A stretch of DNA of 64,000 bases from NCBI RefSeq assembly GCF_902498195.1, contig NZ_CABVIY010000003.1, positions 372,001 through 436,000 on the forward strand, read 5' to 3'. Both the position numbers and the translations under genes were made by a program. Below are positions 16,335-26,784 of the stretch, in pieces (position 1 is the stretch's first letter; the number at the start of each line of letters is the position of its first letter). Source of the DNA: Pseudomonas fluorescens. GTDB lineage: Bacteria; Pseudomonadota; Gammaproteobacteria; Pseudomonadales; Pseudomonadaceae. The notes beneath the pieces were generated by a model. That model saw only the letters and a program-made list of their open reading frames with translations. It had not been told where the DNA came from and searched no databases.

Positions 16335-16944
16335 CATGACGACTCTGACCCCACGCCGTACCGCCATCCTGACCTTTATCCGCGAACGCATCGCCGAACA
16401 CGGTCAGTCCCCGAGCCTCGCTGAAATCAGCGAGGCGTTCGGTTTCGCCTCCCGCAGCGTGGCGCGCAAGCATGTGCTGGCGCTGACCGAAGCCGGGTTC
16501 ATCGAGGTCAACCCCCACCAGGCCCGGGGCATTCGCCTGCTCGGCCAGCCGCCGCGCCCCGAACTGCTGGACATCCCGGTGCTGGGACGGGTGGCGGCCG
16601 GTGCGCCCATCGGCGTCGATGCGCAAGTCCATGGCCGATTGCTGCTCGACCCGGCGATGTTCTCCAGAACACCGGACTACATGCTGCGGGTACGCGGTGA
16701 TTCGATGATCGAGGACGGCATTCTCGATGGCGATCTGGTGGGCGTGCACCGCAGCCCCGAGGCGCTCAACGGCCAGATCGTCGTGGCGCGACTCGACGGC
16801 GAAGTCACCATCAAGCGCTTCGAGCGCATCGGCGACAAGGTCCGCCTGATGCCACGCAACCCGGCGTACCAGCCGATCGTCGTCGAAGCCGACCAGGACC
16901 TGGCCATCGAAGGGGTGTTCTGCGGTCTGGTGAGGCCAGGCTGA
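16327..16944 (+). CDS. lexA2: Second LexA repressor (LexA2)
   Basis: A 205-residue S24-family repressor. The N-terminal winged helix (TPRRTAILTFIRERIAEHGQ, SLAEISEAFGFASRSVARKHVLAL) differs from canonical LexA in its recognition helix, as expected for a different operator. The self-cleavage bond is in RVAAGAPIG, the nucleophilic serine in RGDSMIEDG and the general-base lysine in EVTIKRFERIG. RecA filaments should trigger its cleavage after DNA damage. Two starts are possible: ATG at 16327, after a weak AAGAG, or ATG at 16336. The stop overlaps imuA (TGATG). Confidence 0.92.
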   Translation: MYSMTTLTPRRTAILTFIRERIAEHGQSPSLAEISEAFGFASRSVARKHVLALTEAGFIEVNPHQARGIRLLGQPPRPELLDIPVLGRVAAGAPIGVDAQVHGRLLLDPAMFSRTPDYMLRVRGDSMIEDGILDGDLVGVHRSPEALNGQIVVARLDGEVTIKRFERIGDKVRLMPRNPAYQPIVVEADQDLAIEGVFCGLVRPG

Positions 16945-17561
16945 TGGGTGCCGTCGTAGCGCTGGACACGCTGTTCAATGGCGGCCAGGTCTGGAAGGGC
17001 CGGCCTGCGCCTCCGGCCGCCAGCCCGCAACCCACCGGGCATGCCGCGCTGGATGCGGCATTGCCCACGGGCGGCTGGCCGGAAGCGGCGTTGAGCGAGA
17101 TCCTCCTGGCCGGGCAGGGCGTGGGCGAATTGCAGCTGGTCTGGCCGGCGCTGGCGCGGCTGTCGGCGGCCGGCGAGCGGATCGTGCTGGTGGCACCGCC
17201 TTACGTGCCGTATCCCCAGGCCTGGCAGGGCGCCGGGGTCGATCTGCGGCTGTTGTCGATCATCCAGGCCAGCGAGCGCGATGCGCTGTGGGCGGCGGAA
17301 CAATGCCTGCGTTCGGGCAGTTGCGGCGCCGTGCTGTGCTGGCCGCACAAGGCCGACGATCGTGCCTTGCGCCGCTTGCAGGTGGCGGCGGAAACCGGCC
17401 AGACCCTGGCCTTCGCCTATCGCTCGCTCAGCGAAGCGGTCAACCCGTCGCCGGCGGCCCTGCGCATCGCCATCGATGCCAGGCCTGCGCAATTGCGCGT
17501 GCTCAAGTGCCGGGGCGGCCTGGCCCGTTCGGCGCCGATTGCCTTCGCCGTGGGGCATTGA
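16944..17561 (+). CDS. imuA: Translesion-synthesis accessory protein ImuA (SulA/RecA-like)
   Basis: A 205-residue protein of the ImuA family: degenerate RecA-like fold with TGHAALDAALPTGGWPEAALSEIL at the position of the Walker A strand, LQLVWPALARLSAAGERIVLVAPPYVPYPQAW, and a C-terminal LRVLKCRGGLARSAP block. A usable P-loop lysine is missing, as is normal for the family. It helps ImuB and DnaE2 act in damage-induced mutagenesis. Gene order and a one-base overlap with lexA2 (TGATG) support the call; imuB follows after seven bases. Confidence 0.92.
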   Translation: MGAVVALDTLFNGGQVWKGRPAPPAASPQPTGHAALDAALPTGGWPEAALSEILLAGQGVGELQLVWPALARLSAAGERIVLVAPPYVPYPQAWQGAGVDLRLLSIIQASERDALWAAEQCLRSGSCGAVLCWPHKADDRALRRLQVAAETGQTLAFAYRSLSEAVNPSPAALRIAIDARPAQLRVLKCRGGLARSAPIAFAVGH

Positions 17562-17568
17562 GGTTGCC

Positions 17569-18984
17569 ATGCGCTGGGTCTGCATTCTGTTCCCGCAATT
17601 GGCGCTGGACGCCGTACTGCGTCAGCGCACTGATCCCGATGAGCCGTTGGCGCTGCTGACCGGCCCGGCCCAGCGCCGGGTGTTGCAGGCGGTCAACGGC
17701 CCGGCGCGTGAACTGGGCCTGCGCCCCGGCCAGTCCATGAGCGCCGCCCAGGCCTTGAGCAAAGCGTTTGCCACGGCGGAGTACGACGTTGCCGAGATCG
17801 AACACTGGCAGCAGTTTCTCGCCGCCTGGGCCTATCGCTTCAGCGCCCAGGTCAGCGTGCATTACCCGCGGGCCCTGGTGTTTGAAATCGAGTCCAGCCT
17901 GGGCCTGTTCGGCGACTGGCCGCAATTGGAGGCGCGCTTGCGACGCGAGCTGCGCGAGTTGGGCTTTCGTCACCGCATAGTCGCGGCGCCCAATCCGGTG
18001 GCGGCGCGAGTGCTGGCCAATGCTTATGACGGTTTGGTGGTGCCCGACGAGCAAGCCTTGCAGCATCACCTGGGGCAATTGCCCATCGACCGGATCGGCC
18101 TGGAGGCAAATGTCGCCACGGCCTTGTCGCGGATGGGGCTGCGCACCCTGAGCCAGTTGCAGGCGTTGCCCCGGCAGAGCCTGGCCCGGCGTTTCGAGGC
18201 CGGGGTGCTCAAGCATCTGGACACGCTGCTGGGGTTGCGCCGGCTGGCGCTGGCGTTCTATCTGCCGCCGGATCGCTTTGACGTACGCATCGAGCTGAAT
18301 TTCGATGTGCAATCCCACCAGGCCCTGCTGTTTCCGTTGCGCCGCCTGACTGGCGACCTGTCGGCGTTCCTGTGTGGCCGGGACAGCGGCGTGCAGCGTT
18401 TCGACCTGCACCTGGAACACGCGGGGCTGACGGACACGCTGATCAAGGTCGGCCTGCTCGGCGCCGAGCGTGATCCGGCGATGCTGTTCGAGCTGGCCCG
18501 GGGGCGGCTGGAACAGGTGCAGGTCGAGGCCCCGGTGCGTGGGTTCCGCCTGCGCGCCGATGACTTGCCAGCCTTCGTGCCCCAGCGTCAGGCGCTGTTT
18601 GACGATCGTGCGCAGCAATCCTTGCCCTGGGAGCAGCTGCGCGAGCGCCTCCGCGCACGGCTGGGGGATGACGCGGTGCAGGGCCTGCGCTTCCAGGCCG
18701 ATCATCGACCCGAGCGTGCCTGGCAGGCCAGTGCCGACCCCCAGCCCTGTGCGCTGCCGCCGACGGTGAAGCGCCCCGGCTGGCTGCTGACCGAACCGAT
18801 GGCCGTGCATGAGGGTTCGGCGCGCATCCTGATGGGGCCGGAGCGCATCGAGTCGGGCTGGTGGGACGGCGACGACGTGCGTCGCGATTACTACCTGATC
18901 GAAACCCGGGCCGGCCAGCAGGGCTGGGCCTGGCGCGCCGTCGGCGAGGACGGTCCGTTGTGGCTGCAAGGCTGGTTCGCATGA
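17569..18984 (+). CDS. imuB: Catalytically inactive Y-family polymerase homologue ImuB
   Basis: A 471-residue protein. The N-terminal ImuB/UmuC-like region starts [17 protein letters not shown], in which the acidic metal-binding residues of active Y-family polymerases are not present, as in other ImuB proteins. A helix-hairpin-helix-like part ([27 protein letters not shown]) and the C-terminal tail follow. A beta-clamp-binding type motif QQSLPW lies near residue 345. ImuB is the hub that links the clamp, ImuA and DnaE2. ATG at 17569; the longer frame upstream is the shadow of imuA. The stop overlaps dnaE2 (ATGA). Confidence 0.93.
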   Translation: MRWVCILFPQLALDAVLRQRTDPDEPLALLTGPAQRRVLQAVNGPARELGLRPGQSMSAAQALSKAFATAEYDVAEIEHWQQFLAAWAYRFSAQVSVHYPRALVFEIESSLGLFGDWPQLEARLRRELRELGFRHRIVAAPNPVAARVLANAYDGLVVPDEQALQHHLGQLPIDRIGLEANVATALSRMGLRTLSQLQALPRQSLARRFEAGVLKHLDTLLGLRRLALAFYLPPDRFDVRIELNFDVQSHQALLFPLRRLTGDLSAFLCGRDSGVQRFDLHLEHAGLTDTLIKVGLLGAERDPAMLFELARGRLEQVQVEAPVRGFRLRADDLPAFVPQRQALFDDRAQQSLPWEQLRERLRARLGDDAVQGLRFQADHRPERAWQASADPQPCALPPTVKRPGWLLTEPMAVHEGSARILMGPERIESGWWDGDDVRRDYYLIETRAGQQGWAWRAVGEDGPLWLQGWFA

Positions 18985-21900
18985 ACGCCGGGTATGCCGA
19001 GCTGCACTGCCTCTCCAACTTCAGCTTCCAGCGCGGCGCGTCCAGTGCCCTCGAACTCTTTCAGCGGGCCAGAAAACAGGGCTATCAGGCCCTGGCGATC
19101 ACCGACGAATGCACCCTGGCCGGCATCGTCCGGGCCTGGCAGGCGGCGAAGTCGGTGGAGCTGCCACTGATCATCGGCAGCGAAATCCGCATCGAAAACG
19201 GCCCGAAACTGGTGCTGCTGGTGGAGAGCCTTGAGGGCTACCAGACCCTGTGCCGGTTGATCACCCGAGCCCGTCGCCGTACGCACAAAGGCCAGTATCA
19301 GGTCCTGCGGGACGACTTGCGCGAGCCAATGCCGGGCTTGCTGGCGCTGTGGGTGCCGGATGCGGTCGATGAGGTCGAACAGGGTCGCTGGCTCAAGCAG
19401 GTGTTCGCCGAACGCCTGTGGCTGGCGGTGCAACTGCATTGTGGCCAGGACGACACGCGGCGCCTGCACGATCTGCTCGCCCTGGCCGGGGAAGTGGGCA
19501 TCCCGGCCGTGGCCAGCGGCGATGTGCACATGCACGCTCGCGGGCGGCGTGCCTTGCAGGACACCATGACCGCGATCCGTCATCACCTGCCGGTGGCCGA
19601 TGCCGGGTTGCGCCTGCATCCCAACGGCGAACGGCACCTGCGCAGCCTCGATGTCCTGCAAGCGCTTTATCCACCAGCCTTGCTCGACGAAACGCGGGTC
19701 ATCGCCCGGCGCTGCACGTTCGACCTCGGTCAGTTGCGTTATCAGTATCCGCGCGAGCTGGTGCCTGGCGGGCACTCGGCCACGTCCTGGCTGCGGCACC
19801 TGACCGATGAAGGCATTGCCTGGCGTTGGCCGAAGGGGCCGCACAGCCAGGTGCTCCGGCAGATCGACAAGGAACTGCAACTGATTGCCGAGCTGGGCTA
19901 CGAAAGCTATTTCCTGACGGTCCACGACATTGTCCGCTTCGCCCGTGACCAGCAGATTCTTTGCCAGGGACGCGGTTCGGCGGCCAACTCGGCGGTGTGT
20001 TTTGCCCTGGGTATCACCGAAATCGACCCGGATCGCACCACGCTGCTGTTCGAGCGTTTTCTCTCCAAAGAGCGCAACGAACCGCCGGACATCGACGTCG
20101 ACTTCGAACACGAGCGCCGCGAAGAAGTGCTGCAATACGTGTTCCGGCGTTATGGCCGGGCCCGGGCGGCGCTGACCGCCGTGGTCAGCACCTACCATGC
20201 GGCCGGCGCGGTGCGCGATGTGGCCAAGGCATTGGGCCTGCCAGCGGACCAGATCAATGCCCTGGCCGATTGTTGCGGTCACTGGAGCGACGAAACGCCG
20301 CCCGTGGAGCGCTTGCTGGAGGGCGGCTTCGACCCTGAGAGTCCGGTGTTGCGCCGGGTGCTCAGCCTCACGGGGCAGTTGATCGGTTTCCCCCGGCATC
20401 TGTCCCAGCACCCCGGTGGCTTCGTGATTTCCGAGCAGCCACTGGACACGCTGGTACCGGTGGAAAACGCGGCCATGGCCGAGCGCACCATCATTCAGTG
20501 GGACAAGGACGATCTGGACGCGGTCGGCCTGCTCAAGGTCGACATCCTCGCGTTGGGCATGCTCAGTGCGATTCGTCGTTGCCTCGACCTGTTGCGCCGA
20601 CATCGCGGCCTTGACCTGAGCCTGGCGACGATTCCGGCCGAAGATGCGGCCACCTACGAAATGATCGGTCGCGCCGACACCATTGGCGTGTTCCAGATCG
20701 AGTCCCGGGCGCAGATGTCGATGCTGCCCAGGCTCAAGCCGGTGAATTTCTACGACCTGGTCATCGAGGTCGCCATTGTGCGACCGGGGCCGATCCAGGG
20801 CGGCATGGTGCACCCGTACCTGCGCCGGCGAAACAAGGAAGAACCGGAGATTTATCCGTCGCCGGCACTCAAGGTGGTGCTGGAGCGCACCCTGGGCGTG
20901 CCGTTGTTCCAGGAGCAGGTGATGCAGATCGCCATCGTCGCCGCCGACTACAGCCCCGGCGAGGCGGATCAGTTGCGCCGCTCCATGGCGGCCTGGAAAC
21001 GTCACGGCGGCCTGGAACCGCACAAGGAACGACTGGCGGCCGGCATGAAGAAAAACGGCTACACCGCCGAGTTCGCCGCGCAGTTGTTCGAACAGATCAA
21101 GGGTTTTGGCAGTTACGGCTTTCCCGAATCCCATGCCGCCAGTTTCGCCTTGCTGACCTACGCCAGTTGCTGGCTGAAGTGCCACGAACCGGCGGCCTTT
21201 GCCTGTGCGCTGATCAACAGCTGGCCCATGGGTTTCTACAGTCCGGACCAGATTCTGCAGGACGCGCGGCGCCACCATTTGCAGATTCGTCCGGTGGACG
21301 TGCGGGCCAGCGACTGGGATTGCAGCCTGGAGCCGGTTGCCGGTGCGCAACCGGCGATTCGCATGGGCATGCGCATGATCAAGGGCTTTCGCGAGGACGA
21401 TGCCCGACGCATCGAGGCGGCGCGGTCCAGGGGCGCCTTTGCCGACATCGCCGACCTTGGCGAACGGGCACAACTGGATGCCCGTGCCCAGGAACAACTG
21501 GCCGATGCCGGTGCGTTGCGCGGGTTGGCCGGTGATCGGCATCGGGCGCGCTGGGAAGTGGCGGGGGTGCACAAGCAACTTGGCCTGTTCGCCGGCCTGC
21601 CCCGTCAGGAGGAGGACGAGGTGAGGCTGCCAACACCCAGCGTCGGCGAAGACCTGCGCGCCGATTACGCCAGCGTCGGCACGACCCTCGGGCCGCATCC
21701 GCTGGCCTTGTTGCGCGGCGAATTGAAGGCCCGGCGTTGTCGCAGTTCGCAGGAGTTGCTGGCGGTCGAGCATGGGCGACCGGTGAGCGTTGCCGGCCTG
21801 GTGACCGGTCGACAACGACCGGGCACCGCCAGTGGCGTGACGTTCGTCACCCTGGAAGACGAGTTCGGCAACGTCAACGTGGTAGTCTGGCGCGACCTGG

Positions 21901-22058
21901 CCGACCGGCAACGCAAGGTGCTGGTCGGCTCGCAATTGCTCAAGGTCGACGGGCGCTGGGAAAGGGAGGGCGAGGTGCGGCATTTGATCGCCGGGCGCTT
22001 GAGTGACCTGAGTCCGTTACTGGACGGCATCACCGTACGCAGCCGGGATTTCCATTGA
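18981..22058 (+). CDS. dnaE2: Error-prone DNA polymerase DnaE2 (ImuC)
   Basis: A 1025-residue C-family polymerase. The PHP domain is at residues 1-220 ([35 protein letters not shown]), the polymerase core holds the metal-binding motif [16 protein letters not shown], plus [20 protein letters not shown] and [19 protein letters not shown], and the C-terminal OB-fold reads [28 protein letters not shown]. It lacks the long tau-binding tail of DnaE1, as expected. It carries out mutagenic bypass of lesions during the SOS response. ATG at 18981 overlaps the imuB stop. Confidence 0.96.
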   Translation: MNAGYAELHCLSNFSFQRGASSALELFQRARKQGYQALAITDECTLAGIVRAWQAAKSVELPLIIGSEIRIENGPKLVLLVESLEGYQTLCRLITRARRRTHKGQYQVLRDDLREPMPGLLALWVPDAVDEVEQGRWLKQVFAERLWLAVQLHCGQDDTRRLHDLLALAGEVGIPAVASGDVHMHARGRRALQDTMTAIRHHLPVADAGLRLHPNGERHLRSLDVLQALYPPALLDETRVIARRCTFDLGQLRYQYPRELVPGGHSATSWLRHLTDEGIAWRWPKGPHSQVLRQIDKELQLIAELGYESYFLTVHDIVRFARDQQILCQGRGSAANSAVCFALGITEIDPDRTTLLFERFLSKERNEPPDIDVDFEHERREEVLQYVFRRYGRARAALTAVVSTYHAAGAVRDVAKALGLPADQINALADCCGHWSDETPPVERLLEGGFDPESPVLRRVLSLTGQLIGFPRHLSQHPGGFVISEQPLDTLVPVENAAMAERTIIQWDKDDLDAVGLLKVDILALGMLSAIRRCLDLLRRHRGLDLSLATIPAEDAATYEMIGRADTIGVFQIESRAQMSMLPRLKPVNFYDLVIEVAIVRPGPIQGGMVHPYLRRRNKEEPEIYPSPALKVVLERTLGVPLFQEQVMQIAIVAADYSPGEADQLRRSMAAWKRHGGLEPHKERLAAGMKKNGYTAEFAAQLFEQIKGFGSYGFPESHAASFALLTYASCWLKCHEPAAFACALINSWPMGFYSPDQILQDARRHHLQIRPVDVRASDWDCSLEPVAGAQPAIRMGMRMIKGFREDDARRIEAARSRGAFADIADLGERAQLDARAQEQLADAGALRGLAGDRHRARWEVAGVHKQLGLFAGLPRQEEDEVRLPTPSVGEDLRADYASVGTTLGPHPLALLRGELKARRCRSSQELLAVEHGRPVSVAGLVTGRQRPGTASGVTFVTLEDEFGNVNVVVWRDLADRQRKVLVGSQLLKVDGRWEREGEVRHLIAGRLSDLSPLLDGITVRSRDFH

Positions 22059-22070
22059 AATCCCATCCCC

Positions 22071-22162
22071 TGTAGGAGCTGCCGAAGGCTGCGATCTTTT
22101 GATCCTGATCCCGGGTGATCTCAAGATCGCCAAAAGATCGCAGCCTGCGGCAGCTCCTACAC
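22071..22162. repeat. REP pair, type B
   Basis: TGTAGGAGCTGCCGAAGGCTG...GATCTTTT and its complement flank a short spacer in the convergent gap between dnaE2 and the flavin reductase gene; probably also a bidirectional terminator. Confidence 0.85.
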
Positions 22163-22185
22163 GGACCGCCTACATCAGCCGTGTT

Positions 22186-22848
22186 CTATTTGGCCACCGG
22201 CCAAAACCGCTCGCCACCCCCCGGCGCATCCGTCCAGGCCTGCAATGTGCGGGTCGGCAGATCGAAGTAATCCCGGGTGCGCGCATAGCCATGGCCACCC
22301 ATGCGCCCAATGGCATCAAGCCCCAGTTGATCGATGTACAGGGTTTTCGGGTCGATCAGCTCGTCGCGCACATGGGCCATCAGCACTTCGCCGAAGATGA
22401 TCTCCCGCGATTGGCCAATGTTCAGTGCCATCATCCGGCGGCATTCCAGTGCCACCGGGGCTTCGCCGATGCGCGGGCATTTGACGGTGGTGCCGGCAAT
22501 GGCGGTGAGGCCCGCGGCGGTCAGTTCATCGAAACCGGGGGCGAAAGGCACGGCGCAGACGTTCATGGCTTCCACCAGGGCGTCGCTGACGATATTCACG
22601 GTGAATTCCTGGTTGAGCTGGATGTTGCGCGTGGTGTCCTTGGGGCTCTGGTCGCCGTAGTTCTCCACGCCCAGCGCCAGGATCGGCGGATCGGCCGAGA
22701 GCGCGTTGAAAAAGCTGAAGGGCGCGGCGTTGACGCGGCCCTCACCGTCGATGGTGGTGACCAGGGCAATCGGCCGGGGCACCACACTGCCGATCAGAAT
22801 TTTGTATTTGTCCCGTGGGCTCAGTTGGCTGAAGTCGAAGCTTTGCAT
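22186..22848 (-). CDS. Flavin reductase-like FMN-binding protein (DIM6/NTAB family)
   Basis: A 220-residue protein of the flavin reductase domain family: VVPRPIALVTTIDGEGRVNAAPFSFFNALSADPP is the FMN-phosphate-binding block and the C-terminal half has GEVLMAHVRDELI. The subgroup with PRPIAL(V)TT binds FMN but its members are often not simple reductases. Start ATG at 22848, 12 bases after the stop of the upstream amidohydrolase, with only a weak AGAGAA ribosome site, so translation is probably coupled. Last gene of the importer/amidohydrolase operon; it may serve an unlinked monooxygenase or act directly on a pathway intermediate. Confidence 0.87.
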   Translation of the reverse strand: MQSFDFSQLSPRDKYKILIGSVVPRPIALVTTIDGEGRVNAAPFSFFNALSADPPILALGVENYGDQSPKDTTRNIQLNQEFTVNIVSDALVEAMNVCAVPFAPGFDELTAAGLTAIAGTTVKCPRIGEAPVALECRRMMALNIGQSREIIFGEVLMAHVRDELIDPKTLYIDQLGLDAIGRMGGHGYARTRDYFDLPTRTLQAWTDAPGGGERFWPVAK

Positions 22849-22859
22849 GGGCAGATTCT

Positions 22860-24347
22860 CTAAGGAAGGCGGTCGATGGCGCACAGTGGCGCCTGTGCGC
22901 TGTAGTCGTCGGCGAACGGGATGGCCGGCTGGAACAGGGTTTTCCAGTCCGGTTGGCCAAAGGCCCGGTCGCTGTGACTGCGCATCAGTTTTTCGAATTG
23001 TTGTTGGGCCTGGCGTTGCAGGGCAGGGTAGTCGACCCCCATGACCTGACCGTCCTGCATGACGCAGCGGCCATCGATGTAACTGGCGATACAGTCGTCA
23101 CCGCGACCGGCCAATACCAGGTTTTTCAAAGGATCGAACAGTGGCCCCAGGTGCAGGCCACGCAGGTTGAACACGGTGATGTCAGCCTTGGCGCCCGGCG
23201 CCAGACGACCAATATCATCACGGCCCAAGGCCTTGGCGCCGCCCAGGGTGGCGGCGTTGTACAGGTCCAGCGTGCTGGTGAGTGAATTGCCGCCTTCCAT
23301 CAGTCGGGCAATGTTCAAACCCTGGCGCATGTTGTCCAGCAAGTCCGCCGGCCAGGTGTCGGTGCCCAGGGCGAAGTTGATGCCCTTGGCCCGATAGCGG
23401 CCGAACGAATTCAGCGCCTCGCCATCGCGGGCAAACACCACCGGGCAATGCACCAGGCTGGCGCCGCCGTCCACGACGCGTTGCAGGTCGTCATCGCCAC
23501 GGGTGTAGATGCCGTGGGGCAGCAGGCTGCGCGGATTCAACAGCCCAAGCTGCTGCAACCAGGCCAATGGCGAGGCGCCGCGCAGTTGTTCGACCATCGC
23601 CACTTCGCCGAGCCCCTGGCAGCAATGCAAGCGCATCGGTGCGTTCAGCTCGCGACTCAGCGCGGCGGTGCGTTGCAACAGCGCCGGGGTGCAGGTCTGG
23701 ATGCGATCGGGCAGCAGCGCGCCACGAATCAGGCCATCGTTCGCACCGTCGAAATCGCGGAAAAACCGCTCGGCCGCCTCCAGCCCGGCCAGGCCCCGGG
23801 CTTCATCCCAGTGATGGGCCAGGGTGCCGTCGGCCTGCCAGTAACTCATGCCGCTCATGTAGCAGGGGCCGAGATAAGTGCGCAGCCCCAGCTCGGCGGC
23901 CACGCCGGCCACCGCCGCGAATTCATCGTAGGTTTCCGCCCACTCTCGGTAGTACATCGAGGTGATCGGCATGGCCGTGGTGATGCCGTTGCGGATCAGC
24001 TGCGTGAAGGCGTAGCGGTATTTGAACACCTCTTCATCCGGGCTGTAGCTTTCCCGGGGACCGCGTGCCAGGTACTCGGCGGTCCACATCCGGCCCATGT
24101 CGCGCTCGTCGCCGTTGTCCAGGGTCAGCACCGTGGAATCGAGATCGCCCAGGGCATCCAGGTCGATGAAGCCGGGGCCGATCAACGCGTTGCCGTAGTC
24201 GATCCACTGATCCACCGGCCCCGGGTAATCGCGGCCGACGAACACAATGCGCGAGCCTTCGAACACCACTTCGCCGTTGCGCCACAGCACATGCTGCGTG
24301 CCGTCGAAGCCGACCACGCAGCTGGCCCGCAAACCGATGCGCTTCAC
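22860..24347 (-). CDS. Amidohydrolase-superfamily protein lacking the usual HxH
   Basis: A 495-residue protein of the TRZ/ATZ-like amidohydrolase type. N-terminal beta-sandwich (VVGFDGTQHVLWRNGEVVFEGSRIVFVG), TIM barrel, and C-terminal KADITVFNLRGLHLGP are present. The barrel aspartate is in LGTDTWPADLLDNMRQG, and histidines occur in RLHCCQGLGEV, LPHGIY and LVHCPVVF. However the first metal motif, normally PGLxxxHxH, reads GPGFIDLDALGDLD, so both histidines are replaced. It may bind metal differently or be a member of a subgroup with altered chemistry. Its start overlaps the stop of the next amidohydrolase by four bases. Confidence 0.8.
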   Translation of the reverse strand: MKRIGLRASCVVGFDGTQHVLWRNGEVVFEGSRIVFVGRDYPGPVDQWIDYGNALIGPGFIDLDALGDLDSTVLTLDNGDERDMGRMWTAEYLARGPRESYSPDEEVFKYRYAFTQLIRNGITTAMPITSMYYREWAETYDEFAAVAGVAAELGLRTYLGPCYMSGMSYWQADGTLAHHWDEARGLAGLEAAERFFRDFDGANDGLIRGALLPDRIQTCTPALLQRTAALSRELNAPMRLHCCQGLGEVAMVEQLRGASPLAWLQQLGLLNPRSLLPHGIYTRGDDDLQRVVDGGASLVHCPVVFARDGEALNSFGRYRAKGINFALGTDTWPADLLDNMRQGLNIARLMEGGNSLTSTLDLYNAATLGGAKALGRDDIGRLAPGAKADITVFNLRGLHLGPLFDPLKNLVLAGRGDDCIASYIDGRCVMQDGQVMGVDYPALQRQAQQQFEKLMRSHSDRAFGQPDWKTLFQPAIPFADDYSAQAPLCAIDRLP

Positions 24348-25540
24348 AAACGACTGTCCAGCAAACGGCCACCGGAGGCAATCAACTGCCCGCCGCGATA
24401 AACCTGACGCAGCGGACGCGCTACCACCGCTTCACCCAGGGTCTGCACGGGCATCAGCAGGAAGTCCGCCGGGCGTCCAAGCGCCACGCCATAACCTTCG
24501 CGACCCAGCGCCCGGGCGCCGTTCACGGTCGCCGCGTCGAACGCCGCGGCCAGTTCATCGTCCTTGTTCAAGTCGAAACGGAACGCCAGCAGCATCGCCC
24601 GTTCCAGCATGTCGCCGTTGCCCATGGGCGACCAGGCATCACGGATGCCGTCCGAACCCAGGCACACATTCACCCCGGTCTCGCTCAGGGCGAGGAACGG
24701 CGGCACCGCACAATCGGCCGGTGCCGAACTCATCAGCGAAATGCCCAGTGCCGCCAGGCGTTCAGCCACCGGTTTGACCTGGCTCCACGCCAGCATGCCC
24801 AGGCAGTAGGCGTGGCTGATCATCACCCGGCCTTGGAGCCCGAAACGCTCGGTGTAGTCGGCGATCAACGCGATCTGCCACAGGCCCAGCTCGCCCTTGT
24901 CGTGCAGGTGAATGTCGACGCCACGCTCGAATTCGCTGGCGAGCTTGAACACGAAGTCCAGTTGCGCGATGGGGTCGTTATCGATGCCGCACGGGTCGAG
25001 GCCGCCGACGTTTTCCACGCCCAGGGCCATGGCTTCGCGCATCAGTTCGGCGGTGCCGGGGCGGCTGATCAGGCCGGTTTGCGGGAAGACCACCAGTTGC
25101 AGGTCGATCAGGTCGCGGTATTGTTCACGCAGTTGCTGCATGGCCTGGACGTGGCGCAGGCCGAATTCCGGGTCGATGTCGACGTGGCAGCGCATGGTCA
25201 GCGAGCCCCGGGCGATGCAGTTTTCCAGCAGGGCCCCGGCGCGTTGTGCGATGGGGGTGTCGACTTCACGCAGGATGCGTCGCTCGTTGGCGATGTAGTC
25301 CTTGAGGGTCGGGCCGGCGCTGTTCGGGCGCCAGGGTTGGCCCCAGAGGGTTTTGTCCAGGTGCACGTGGCTTTCCACCAGGGCGCCGGTGAGCAGGTGG
25401 TTCTGGCCGTCGATGTCGGTGGCGAGCAGCTCCCCGGTCGAGGCCGGGCGACGTTGGGTGAACCGGCCATTGTCGATCAGCAGGTCTTCGGCGGGGGCGC
25501 CGTAGGGGCGTACGTTGCGTAGCCAGCGGGGGTGGGTCAT
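24344..25540 (-). CDS. Cytosine deaminase-like amidohydrolase
   Basis: A 398-residue protein with all cytosine-deaminase-type metal motifs: VESHVHLDKTLWG (HxH), DIHLHDKGELG (histidine plus the DKGE glutamate region), MISHAYCLGML, and CLGSDGIRDAWSP (aspartate). N-acyl or cyclic amidine nitrogen compounds are the usual substrates, for example cytosine, creatinine-like or triazine-like rings; the exact one cannot be told. ATG at 25540; stop overlaps the next gene start (24344-24347). A REPIN separates it from the binding-protein gene upstream. Confidence 0.88.
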   Translation of the reverse strand: MTHPRWLRNVRPYGAPAEDLLIDNGRFTQRRPASTGELLATDIDGQNHLLTGALVESHVHLDKTLWGQPWRPNSAGPTLKDYIANERRILREVDTPIAQRAGALLENCIARGSLTMRCHVDIDPEFGLRHVQAMQQLREQYRDLIDLQLVVFPQTGLISRPGTAELMREAMALGVENVGGLDPCGIDNDPIAQLDFVFKLASEFERGVDIHLHDKGELGLWQIALIADYTERFGLQGRVMISHAYCLGMLAWSQVKPVAERLAALGISLMSSAPADCAVPPFLALSETGVNVCLGSDGIRDAWSPMGNGDMLERAMLLAFRFDLNKDDELAAAFDAATVNGARALGREGYGVALGRPADFLLMPVQTLGEAVVARPLRQVYRGGQLIASGGRLLDSRL

Positions 25541-25584
25541 ACAAACCTCAGTTCAGTTCTTGAAAATTTGTCGCCAGACAGGGC

Positions 25585-25663
25585 CTCTTCGCGAGCAAGC
25601 CCGCTCCCACATTGGTTTTGTGTTGAACACAAACCCTGTGGGAGCGGGCTTGCTCGCGAAGGG
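25585..25663. repeat. REPIN, type A, opposite order
   Basis: CTTCGCGAGCAAGCCCGCTCCCAC followed by its complement, in the operon between the binding-protein and amidohydrolase genes. Confidence 0.9.
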
Positions 25664-25711
25664 GGCGACCCGGTCTAAAGTCAGGCCGGATCAGACGCCC
25701 CTGCACAAAGG

Positions 25712-26764
25712 TCAGCCCTTGAGCTTCGCCCAGATCCGGTCCTGCAGTTCCCGCGCCTTGTTGCTGCATTCCTTTTCAGGGCGCAGGCGCGAGGCGAATT
25801 CGTCGGGCATGTTGATGGCGTCCATCACCCGCCATTTGGCGTCGATCAGCTTGTCGCTCTGGATGCCGTTGGCGTAGGCGATGGCGTTGGACACGGCGGC
25901 GGCGTTTTCCGGTTTCATCATCCAGTCGATGAAGATCTTCGCGTTGCCAGGGTGCGGCGCGCTTTTCGGCACGGCGAAGTTGTCCTGGAACATCGCCAGG
26001 CCTTCTTTCGGGTACACGTACTTGATGGTGTTCTTCTGCAAGGTGGCCCGCGCCGTGGAACCGTTCCAGTTCTGCATCATGATCACCTCGCCCGAGGCCA
26101 TGCGGTCGACGGTGTTGTCCGAGCTGTACATCTTCAGGAAGGGTTTCTGTTTTTGCAGCAGTTCGAGGATGCGCTTGGCGTCCTGGGGGTTTTCCGAACA
26201 TTCATCGACATTCAGGTAATGGCTGGCGGCGTTGATCACGCTGCTGGAGGTGTCGAGGGCGGCGAGCTGGCCTTGCAGTTCCTTGCGCGGTTCGAAGAAC
26301 TCTTTCCACGAGTCGTCGAGCTTGCCGCCAGGCACCCGGGCGCTGTCATAGGAGAACCCGGTGGTGCCCCACAGGTACGGCGCCGAGAACTTGCGGCCAG
26401 GGTCGAAGCTCGGGTCACGGAACGCCGGCTTGACGTACTGGAAGTTGGGCAGGGTCGAGGCGTCGATTTCCAGCAGCAGGTTCTGGTTGATCAGGGTGCG
26501 CATGATCGATTGCGACGGCACGATCACGTCATAGGCGGCGCCACCGGCCTGCAACTTGGCCAGCAGGGTTTCGTTGCTGTCGTAGCCGTCCATGGTGACC
26601 TTGATCCCGGTCTCCTTTTCGAACTTGGCCAGCAGGTCGACCGGGTAGTAATCGGTCCAGTTGTAGAAGAACAATTCCTTGGGCTCGGCGGCCTGGACGC
26701 TGAGGGCGGTGAAGCAGCTCAAGGCCAGGCCGGTGACGGCGAAACACATGTTTTTCATTTTCAT
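25712..26764 (-). CDS. Polyamine-type ABC importer periplasmic binding protein (PotD/PotF-like)
   Basis: About 350 residues. Signal peptide MKMKNMCFAVTGLALSCFTALSVQA, then the PotD/PotF pattern: ELFFYNWTDYYPVDLLAKFEKETG, SNETLLAKLQAGG, YDVIVPSQSIMRTLI, APYLWGTTGF, MASGEVIMMQNWNG. In PotD-like proteins the tryptophans and aspartates near these sites hold the polyamine amine groups. With amidohydrolases in the same operon, the ligand may be a cyclic or amidated amine and not putrescine itself; that is inference. The start at 26764 follows GGAG at about 11 bases; ATG at 26758 is also possible. Confidence 0.9.
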   Translation of the reverse strand: MKMKNMCFAVTGLALSCFTALSVQAAEPKELFFYNWTDYYPVDLLAKFEKETGIKVTMDGYDSNETLLAKLQAGGAAYDVIVPSQSIMRTLINQNLLLEIDASTLPNFQYVKPAFRDPSFDPGRKFSAPYLWGTTGFSYDSARVPGGKLDDSWKEFFEPRKELQGQLAALDTSSSVINAASHYLNVDECSENPQDAKRILELLQKQKPFLKMYSSDNTVDRMASGEVIMMQNWNGSTARATLQKNTIKYVYPKEGLAMFQDNFAVPKSAPHPGNAKIFIDWMMKPENAAAVSNAIAYANGIQSDKLIDAKWRVMDAINMPDEFASRLRPEKECSNKARELQDRIWAKLKG

Positions 26765-26784
26765 TTTTCTGTGCGCTCCAGGGA

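Noticed and set aside
18891..21983. 1030-codon minus-strand open frame opposite dnaE2
   Set aside because: Shadow frame of a clearly identified polymerase; its translation has no domain and skewed composition.
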